A stretch of DNA of 33,415 nucleotides, from assembly GCA_963553325.1 (NCBI GenBank), contig CAUVOF010000011.1, forward strand, positions 1 to 33,415, given 5' to 3'. Source of the DNA: Cardiobacterium sp963553325. GTDB taxonomy: Bacteria; Pseudomonadota; Gammaproteobacteria; Cardiobacteriales; Cardiobacteriaceae. The notes beneath the pieces were generated by a model, which searched no databases, was not told the origin of the DNA, and was given only the letters and a program-made list of their open reading frames with translations. This document shows, one piece after another, positions 28,289 through 33,415 of this stretch. The position numbers and the translations under genes were made by a program. Numbering within the stretch: position 1 is the first letter of the stretch; the number at the start of each line of letters is the position of its first letter.

Positions 28289-29101
28289 TCAGATTGATTT
28301 TGCGACGTTGTCGAGTGCCATCAGCTGCTCAAGCAGTAATGGCATTTTTCCCAATGGCCAGGCATTCGGCCCGTCGGAGAGGGCACGATCGGGGTCGGGA
28401 TGGGTTTCCATGAACAGGCCGGCGACGCCGACGGCAACTGCCGCCCGCGCCAGTACCGGCACAAATTCTCGTTGTCCGCCGGAGGACGCGCCTTGGCCGC
28501 CGGGCAACTGTACGGAATGGGTGGCGTCAAAGACGACCGGGCAACTGGTTTCCTGCATCACGGCAAGCGCGCGCATGTCGGAGACGAGGTTGTTGTAGCC
28601 GAAGCTCACTCCGCGTTCACACAGCATGATTTTGTCGTTGCCGGTGCTTTTCGCCTTGTCGGCGACGTGGCGCATATCCCACGGCGCGAGGAACTGGCCT
28701 TTTTTGATGTTTACCGGCAGTCCTTGCTGGCAGACGTTGTGGATGAAGTTCGTTTGCCGGCAGAGGAAGGCGGGCGTTTGCAGCACGTCCACCACAGACG
28801 CGACTTCGTCCAGCGGCGTGTCTTCGTGTACGTCGGTAATCACCGGCACGCCGATTTCGGCTTTGACTTTGGCGAGGATGCGCAGCCCTTCGGCGATACC
28901 GGGGCCGCGATAGCTCGCACCCGATGAACGGTTTGCCTTGTCAAACGAGGATTTGTAGATAAACGGCAGACCGAGGCGTTCGGTCAGTTTTTTCAGGGTT
29001 TCGGCGGTGGAAAGTGCCAGCGCCTCGGATTCAATCACGCAGGGGCCGGCGATGAGGAAGAAGGGGCGGTCGTTGCCGACTTCAAAGCCGCAGAGGTTCA
29101 T
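28289..29101 (-). CDS. kdsA: 3-deoxy-D-manno-octulosonate 8-phosphate synthase (metal-dependent type)
   Basis: A 270-residue KDO8P synthase that joins phosphoenolpyruvate and arabinose 5-phosphate, the first committed step to Kdo for the LPS inner core. Landmarks are KSSFDKANRSS, RGPGIAEGL, ITDVHE, CRQTNFIH, NIKKGQFLAPWDM, CERGVSFGYNNLV and DATHSVQLPG. The N-terminal active-site segment is LIAGPCVIESE with Cys21, the ligand that marks the metal-dependent class; E. coli-type metal-free enzymes have Asn there (GGMNVLES). It overlaps pyrG by 4 bases and leads into eno after about 10 bases. A complete kdsA supports a Gram-negative with an LPS or LOS. Confidence 0.97.
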   Translation of the reverse strand: MNLCGFEVGNDRPFFLIAGPCVIESEALALSTAETLKKLTERLGLPFIYKSSFDKANRSSGASYRGPGIAEGLRILAKVKAEIGVPVITDVHEDTPLDEVASVVDVLQTPAFLCRQTNFIHNVCQQGLPVNIKKGQFLAPWDMRHVADKAKSTGNDKIMLCERGVSFGYNNLVSDMRALAVMQETSCPVVFDATHSVQLPGGQGASSGGQREFVPVLARAAVAVGVAGLFMETHPDPDRALSDGPNAWPLGKMPLLLEQLMALDNVAKSI

Positions 29102-30732
29102 GCTGCCGCTCCGTCGTGTTGCGCACGCGCGGCGCGGATGAAGGATTCAAAGAGCGGGTGCCCTTTGCGCGGGGTTGAGGTGAATTCGGGGTGCGATTGG
29201 CAGGCGACGAACCACGGGTGTTCCGGTAGCTCAATCACTTCCACCAGACCGTTGTCTTCGGAACGACCAGAGATGACCAAACCCGCTTCTTCGAGGCGTT
29301 TTTCGTAATGGCTGTTCACTTCGTAGCGGTGGCGGTGGCGCTCGTTGATGATTTCCGCGCCGTAGATGCGGGCGATGTGGCTGCCGGATTTGAGCCGCGC
29401 CGGCAGCGCGCCGAGGCGCATCGTGCCGCCGAGGTCGGTGTGGACGTCGCGCTGTTCGGTTTCGCCGCGTTCGTTCACCCATTCGGTTACCAAGGCGACC
29501 ACCGGGTCGGCGACTTTGTCGTCCCATTCGGTGCTGCCCGCACCCGGCAAGCCGAGGACGTGCCGCGCGAATTCAACCACCGCGATTTGCATACCGAGGC
29601 AGATGCCAAGGTAGGGGATGCGCTTTTCGCGCGCGTATTGCACCGCGAGGATTTTGCCCTCGATGCCACGATTGCCAAAACCACCGGGGACGATGATGCC
29701 ATCGACGTCGGCAAGCAGCGCCGTGCCTTGTTGTGCCAGGTCTTCGGAATCGACGTAGCGAATGTTTACTTTGCTGCCGCTGCGGATGCCGGCGTGATAG
29801 AGCGCTTCATTCAGCGATTTGTAGGCGTCGGTCAAATCGACGTATTTGCCGACCATGGCAATCGTTACCTCGCCCTGCAAATTGGCAATGGCGGTTTCAA
29901 TCTGCTGCCACACGGACAAATCGGCGGGGTTCGCTTCCAGATTGAAATGGCGCATCACCGCTTCATCGACACCCTGCTTGTGATAAAGCAGCGGGATTTC
30001 GTAAATATTTTTCACGTCCTGCCCGGCGAAGACCGCATCGGCGGGGACGTTGGTAAAGAGGGCGATTTTGCGTCGCTCATCTTCGGGAATATCGCGGTCG
30101 GCGCGGCAAATGAGCATGTCCGGCTGGATGCCGATAGAGCGCAATTCCTTGACGCTGTGCTGCGTCGGCTTGGTTTTCAGCTCGCCGGCGGCGGCGATGT
30201 AGGGCAAGAGCGTCAGGTGCATATACATGCAGCGGCTGCGCCCCAGTTGCGCGCCGAGCTGGCGGATGGCTTCGAGGAACGGCAGCGATTCAATGTCGCC
30301 GACCGTGCCGCCGACTTCTACCATCGCAATATCCGCGCCTTCCGCCGCGCGCAGCACATAGGACTTGATGGCGTCGGTGATGTGCGGGATGACCTGCACC
30401 GTCGCGCCGAGATAATCGCCGCGCCGCTCTTTGCGGATGACTTCCGAATAAATGCGGCCGGTGGTGCAGTTGTTGAATTGGGTGGCGCGCATATTGACGA
30501 AACGCTCGTAGTGGCCGAGGTCGAGGTCGGTTTCCGCGCCGTCGTGGGTAACGAACACCTCGCCGTGCTGGAACGGGCTCATCGTCCCCGGGTCAACGTT
30601 AATGTAGGGGTCGAGCTTGATGAGGGTTACACGCAGGCCGCGTGCTTCCAGAATGGCGCCCAAAGAAGCGGCGGCGATGCCCTTCCCTAAGGAAGAAACC
30701 ACGCCGCCGGTAACGAAGATAAATTTGGTCAT
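29098..30732 (-). CDS. pyrG: CTP synthase
   Basis: A 544-residue cytosolic enzyme making CTP from UTP with glutamine and ATP. The N-terminal synthetase domain starts TKFIFVTGGVVSSLGKGIAA (P-loop) and contains DPYINVDPGTMSPFQHGEVF and VGGTVGDIES. The C-terminal class I glutamine amidotransferase domain has IVPGGFGNRG and the nucleophile elbow GICLGMQ with Cys378 (Cys379 in E. coli), then the conserved His-x-Glu (SHPEF) near the end. The length is typical. It starts 18 bases after the tilS stop and overlaps kdsA by 4, the conserved gammaproteobacterial tilS-pyrG-kdsA-eno order. Confidence 0.98.
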   Translation of the reverse strand: MTKFIFVTGGVVSSLGKGIAAASLGAILEARGLRVTLIKLDPYINVDPGTMSPFQHGEVFVTHDGAETDLDLGHYERFVNMRATQFNNCTTGRIYSEVIRKERRGDYLGATVQVIPHITDAIKSYVLRAAEGADIAMVEVGGTVGDIESLPFLEAIRQLGAQLGRSRCMYMHLTLLPYIAAAGELKTKPTQHSVKELRSIGIQPDMLICRADRDIPEDERRKIALFTNVPADAVFAGQDVKNIYEIPLLYHKQGVDEAVMRHFNLEANPADLSVWQQIETAIANLQGEVTIAMVGKYVDLTDAYKSLNEALYHAGIRSGSKVNIRYVDSEDLAQQGTALLADVDGIIVPGGFGNRGIEGKILAVQYAREKRIPYLGICLGMQIAVVEFARHVLGLPGAGSTEWDDKVADPVVALVTEWVNERGETEQRDVHTDLGGTMRLGALPARLKSGSHIARIYGAEIINERHRHRYEVNSHYEKRLEEAGLVISGRSEDNGLVEVIELPEHPWFVACQSHPEFTSTPRKGHPLFESFIRAARAQHDGAAA

Positions 30733-30750
30733 GCGAGCTTGTCCGAGCCG

Positions 30751-32034
30751 TTAAAAAAGTCGGCGAATATTAACAAAATGTGCCTGTTTTTGCCAGTCAA
30801 AGACCAGCCCTTGCCAGCCCGCCGCCGCGCCAAAACCGCCCAACCACGCGCATTCGCCATCGACCACGAGTAGCGGCAAACGGCGGCGCAGCCACGGCGG
30901 CACCCCCTTGCGCTGCAAGACATTTTTCAGCGACTCCGCATAACGCCGCCCCGGCTCCTGCCAATGCGCCGCGCAGGGATAGAGCGCCCAGCGACAATCG
31001 CGCCCGGCGAGCAAATCCGCACCGGCGCGCAGCAACAACTCACCCACGCCCGGCCAAACAGTTTCCAGCGCAAACGGCGGCGGCGCCTGCGGCGTACTCG
31101 CCTGAAAAAGATGCAACGCGCCGCGATGCTGCACCACCACCGTCGCGCCGTAGCGCAATTCGGCATGACCATTGCCGGCAAGCGCATCCACAAACGACAT
31201 CAAACGCGCCGCCGGCGGCAGCGGTTGCCCGGCACGCTGCAACCAGCGACGCAACAGCGCCTTGCACGTCGCCGCATCAAACCGCTCCATGAGCGCCTGC
31301 CACGGCAACACCGTCGCCGCGTCGCCCAAAATGCCGTCCAGCAGCGCCTGCTGCACGCTGAGCGCCTCGCCGAGCCAGGCGGCAGAACGCGCCAACGCCG
31401 CTTCTGCCTGCGGGAAAGCGCCGCGCAAGGCGGGCAGTACCTCAAGGCGTAAACAGTTGCGCGCATAGTGCGGGTCATCGTTGCTGGGGTCGTCGAGATA
31501 AGCAACACCTTGCGCTGCGACAAAATCCTCAAGCGCCGCGCGCGGCACATCGAGCAACGGCCGCCAATGCTCACCGCCCGCAAACCTGCGCCGCGCGGGC
31601 ATCGCCGCCAGACCGTCAAGCCCGCTACCGCGTAGCGCCTGCAAGAGGAACGTCTCCGCCTGGTCATCGCGGTGATGCGCGGTGAGCAGCACCCCGCGCG
31701 GCGGCAAGCGCGCCGCCAGCGCCTGATAACGCAGCGCCCGCGCCCGCGCCTCGGCGTTGCCTTGCCCCGCCTGCCAGTCAAGGGTAACGATGTCGCATGC
31801 CACGCCGCGCGCCGCCGCTTCACGCTGACAAAAATCGCCCCAGTCCGCGCCCGCCGCCGACCAGCCGTGATTGACGTAACAGGCGACAAGCGGCGCGGTT
31901 AATCGCGCGCGCTGCAGGGTGAGCGCCTGCAACAGCGCCATGCTGTCGCGCCCGCCGCTTAGGGCGAGCAGAAACGCGCTGGGGCGGTACGCCGCCTGCC
32001 AGTGCCAAAAGGGAGAGTCGTCGGAGAGGAGCAT
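30751..32034 (-). CDS. tilS: tRNA(Ile)-lysidine synthetase TilS
   Basis: A 427-residue PP-loop ATPase that converts cytidine 34 of tRNA-Ile(CAU) to lysidine, changing its decoding from AUG to AUA; essential in most bacteria. The PP-loop is SGGRDS at residues 26-31 (family SGGxDS). VNHGWSAAGADW, then AHHRDDQAETFLLQALRGSG, RPLLDVPR and DPSNDDPHYARNCLRLEVLP are family hallmarks. The C-terminal substrate-binding domains extend the protein to a normal E. coli-like length (about 430). A CAGGAT site precedes the ATG. It is the first visible gene of the tilS-pyrG-kdsA-eno-ftsB operon; accA, which often precedes tilS in Pseudomonas-type clusters, is absent, and ptsH lies divergently. Confidence 0.94.
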   Translation of the reverse strand: MLLSDDSPFWHWQAAYRPSAFLLALSGGRDSMALLQALTLQRARLTAPLVACYVNHGWSAAGADWGDFCQREAAARGVACDIVTLDWQAGQGNAEARARALRYQALAARLPPRGVLLTAHHRDDQAETFLLQALRGSGLDGLAAMPARRRFAGGEHWRPLLDVPRAALEDFVAAQGVAYLDDPSNDDPHYARNCLRLEVLPALRGAFPQAEAALARSAAWLGEALSVQQALLDGILGDAATVLPWQALMERFDAATCKALLRRWLQRAGQPLPPAARLMSFVDALAGNGHAELRYGATVVVQHRGALHLFQASTPQAPPPFALETVWPGVGELLLRAGADLLAGRDCRWALYPCAAHWQEPGRRYAESLKNVLQRKGVPPWLRRRLPLLVVDGECAWLGGFGAAAGWQGLVFDWQKQAHFVNIRRLF

Positions 32035-32114
32035 GAATCATCCTGTAAATAAGGTTAAATAGCGCGCCGCAACGCCCGGCGCGAAACTGGCAAAAATATT
32101 AAAAATATATGAGA

Positions 32115-32130
32115 ATGACCGCGTGGTCAT
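32115..32130. promoter_or_regulatory. Possible operator in the tilS / ptsH divergent region
   Basis: ATGACC (32115-32120) and GGTCAT (32125-32130) form a 6-bp perfect inverted repeat with spacer GCGT, just after an A/T-rich stretch (32093-32111) that could hold promoters for both directions. The 32035-32266 region holds no gene; a GTG at 32123 opens a frame into ptsH but codes for a non-HPr basic peptide. No named regulator is implied. Confidence 0.35.
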
Positions 32131-32266
32131 CATTAACGGTATCAGCAGCGGCACGCCCTCGCGGCGGGTCGCCGCCCAAACTGACACCGCCGCACCACAC
32201 CGCACATGGGTGGCAAAACACGCGCAAACAGCCACCCCCACCCGCAACAGAAGAAGGACTGTAACC

Positions 32267-32527
32267 ATGCAAGAAAAAAACCTCACCCTCAACAACCCGT
32301 CAGGCCTGCACGCCCGCCCGGCCAAAGACTTCGTCCAACTCGCCAAAGGCTTTGAAGCCAGCGTGACCATCGTCAAAGACGGCAACGAATACAACGGCAA
32401 ATCCCTGATGAAACTGCTCCAGGCAGGCCTCAGCAAAGGCGACCAGCTCGTGCTGAAAACCGACGGTGCCGACGAAGCCGACGCACTCGCCAAACTCGCC
32501 GACTACATCACCAACCTCGCCGAATAA
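32267..32527 (+). CDS. ptsH: Phosphocarrier protein HPr
   Basis: An 86-residue HPr, the histidine phosphocarrier between Enzyme I and the sugar-specific IIA proteins of the phosphotransferase system. The active-site motif is SGLHARPA with His15, and the regulatory-site region KSLMKLLQAGLSKGD holds Ser46. The Ser46 region reads MKLLQAGL, closer to enterobacterial than to Gram-positive HPr. The ATG at 32267 is selected because it gives an exact HPr length and follows AAGGAC; upstream in-frame codons (from 32123) are not HPr-like. Enzyme I follows 95 bases later with a strong hairpin between. Confidence 0.95.
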   Translation: MQEKNLTLNNPSGLHARPAKDFVQLAKGFEASVTIVKDGNEYNGKSLMKLLQAGLSKGDQLVLKTDGADEADALAKLADYITNLAE

Positions 32528-32537
32528 CCCCACCCCC

Positions 32538-32562
32538 TGAGCCTGTTCCCCGAACAGGCTCA
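32538..32562 (+). repeat. ptsH-ptsI intercistronic hairpin
   Basis: TGAGCCTGTTC (32538-32548), loop CCC, GAACAGGCTCA (32552-32562): an 11-bp perfect stem with no T-run after it (CAAAACC). It is more likely an mRNA-stabilising or partial-termination hairpin adjusting the HPr to Enzyme I ratio than a full terminator. Confidence 0.7.
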
Positions 32563-32622
32563 AAACCATCGCCGCAGCGGGCAAGCGGCTGCGGCACGCC
32601 CCAACCCACAGAGGAGCCATCC

Positions 32623-33415
32623 ATGAAAAACCACGAAGGACTCGCCGCCTCCCCCGGCATAGCAATCGGCCAAGCCTGGATCTTCCGCCCGCAAACCCCG
32701 AACATCGACACCCGCACCATCGCCGAAGACGAAATCAAAAGCGAATACCGCGCCTTCCGAAACGCGCAGGCGAAAGTCGATGCCCACTTAGAAGCCCTCT
32801 ACAACCGCGTCCTCGAAAAACAGGGCGAACACGAAGCCGCCATCTTCGAAAGCCACCGCGAACTGCTCGCCGACGAAGAACTCGACAACGACATCCAGGC
32901 ACTCATCCGCGACGAACGCAAAACCGCCACCGCCGCCGTCAAAGAATACCTTGACCAAGTCGCCGCCAATATGCGCGCGCTCGAAGACGAATACCTGCGC
33001 GAACGCGCCGCCGAATTTGAAGACCTGCAAAACAACCTCCTCCTCGCCCTGAACGGCCTGCCGTTTGCCTCGCTCGCCAGCGCGCCGCCGGACAGCGTCA
33101 TCTTCGCCGAAGACCTCACCCCGTCTGAGACCGCACAACTGGACATCGAAAAAGTCCGCGGCTTCGTCCTCGAACACGGCGGACTGACCAGCCACGTCGC
33201 CATCCTCGCGCGCAACCTCGGCATGCCGGCCGTCATGGGCATGCGCAACATCATGAACGAAGTCAAAAGCGGCATCACCGCTCTGCTCGACGGCGACACC
33301 GGCAAACTCATCCTCGACCCGGACGACAAAACCCGCGGCATCTACACCGAGAAAAAAGCCCAACAAGACGCACAAAAAGCCGAATACGCCAAACTGCACG
33401 GCAAACCGGCGACCA
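32623..33415 (+). CDS. ptsI: Phosphoenolpyruvate-protein phosphotransferase (Enzyme I), N-terminal part (cut by window edge)
   Basis: The first 264 codons are present and the frame is open to the window edge. Enzyme I takes phosphate from phosphoenolpyruvate and passes it to HPr. The start is MKNHEGLAASPGIAIGQAWI with the family SPGIAIG segment. The HPr-binding helical region is Glu-rich (ESHRELLADEELDNDI). The phosphorylated histidine is His191 in GGLTSHVAILARNLGMPAVM (E. coli His189, same motif), followed by LLDGDTGKLILDP. A GAGGAG site precedes the ATG. The C-terminal PEP-binding domain lies outside the window. The pair ptsH-ptsI is the normal operon; crr or a IIA gene is not seen. Confidence 0.95.
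   Translation, partial: MKNHEGLAASPGIAIGQAWIFRPQTPNIDTRTIAEDEIKSEYRAFRNAQAKVDAHLEALYNRVLEKQGEHEAAIFESHRELLADEELDNDIQALIRDERKTATAAVKEYLDQVAANMRALEDEYLRERAAEFEDLQNNLLLALNGLPFASLASAPPDSVIFAEDLTPSETAQLDIEKVRGFVLEHGGLTSHVAILARNLGMPAVMGMRNIMNEVKSGITALLDGDTGKLILDPDDKTRGIYTEKKAQQDAQKAEYAKLHGKPAT

Noticed and set aside
32123..32266. N-terminal extension of HPr from a GTG at 32123
   Set aside because: HPr is a fixed-size protein of about 85-90 residues. The extension has no HPr similarity, and a good ribosome site precedes the ATG at 32267.
1..33415. tRNA, rRNA, CRISPR arrays, prophage or toxin-antitoxin loci
   Set aside because: No cloverleaf, rRNA segment, regularly spaced direct repeat, integrase or phage structural gene was recognised on reading both strands. 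A tRNAscan or CRISPR search could overturn this.

Overview
The window is about 33.4 kb of dense, GC-rich (roughly 58-60% by eye) bacterial chromosome. Most of it is housekeeping genes of a Gram-negative proteobacterium: lptF/lptG, a complete kdsA, a septal protein in the FtsB position, groES-groEL, and the cluster tilS-pyrG-kdsA-eno-ftsB, which is typical of Gammaproteobacteria. The protein style, the GC content and a set of Neisseria-like surface and repeat features without Neisseria uptake sequences suggest a host-associated gammaproteobacterium such as Cardiobacterium (Cardiobacteriaceae). This assignment is inference, and a Neisseriaceae relative is the main alternative.

Layout. 1-2950 (minus): pepA-rsmG-parA-parB, overlapping or closely spaced genes for aminopeptidase, 16S rRNA methylation and chromosome partitioning; parB runs off the left edge. 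3047-5160 (plus): lptF-lptG, the LPS-export permeases, divergent from pepA. 5353-8202 (plus): chorismate lyase (ubiC), a PiT phosphate transporter and a MarC-family membrane protein. 8268-9295 (minus): a DUF5071 protein coupled to a CcmB-like heme exporter subunit with no other ccm gene in view. 9545-11148: two tandem paralogous HAD phosphatases. 11179-12642: an AT-richer leucine-rich-repeat protein. 12729-14330: NosL-like lipoprotein, GNAT acetyltransferase, DUF1007 periplasmic protein. 14413-16350: type II NADH dehydrogenase and an alpha/beta hydrolase. 16382-18496: groESL with a clear sigma-32-type promoter and a terminator. 18594-19523: a surface-lipoprotein candidate resembling neisserial NHBA/TbpB-like barrels. 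19562-20086: a gene-poor scar with a small inverted-repeat element and two gene remnants. 20087-24258: DUF1963 protein, exported oligopeptidase B-like protease, glutathione S-transferase. 24575-26425: an AT-richer DUF4422-GT8 glycosyltransferase, convergent with the minus-strand cluster ftsB-eno-kdsA-pyrG-tilS (26453-32034). 32267-33415: ptsH and the start of ptsI.

The most interesting signal lies between the genes. Two families of dispersed repeats occur. (1) A 31-bp palindrome family with TACATACA/TGTATGTA ends lies mostly just after stop codons (5170, 5817, 8232, 12670, 13686, 24330, and a half copy at 11159). (2) Three miniature inverted-repeat elements (5199-5351, 9360-9512, 24359-24470) have TATAGC termini, fold end to end, and come in a 153-bp and a 112-bp form. 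Their internal blocks match, in order, what I remember of the neisserial Correia repeat (CREE), which also exists in a long and an internally deleted form. Two of the three abut gene starts and can influence expression of ubiC and the HAD pair, and two of the three are fused to a 31-bp palindrome in the same register.
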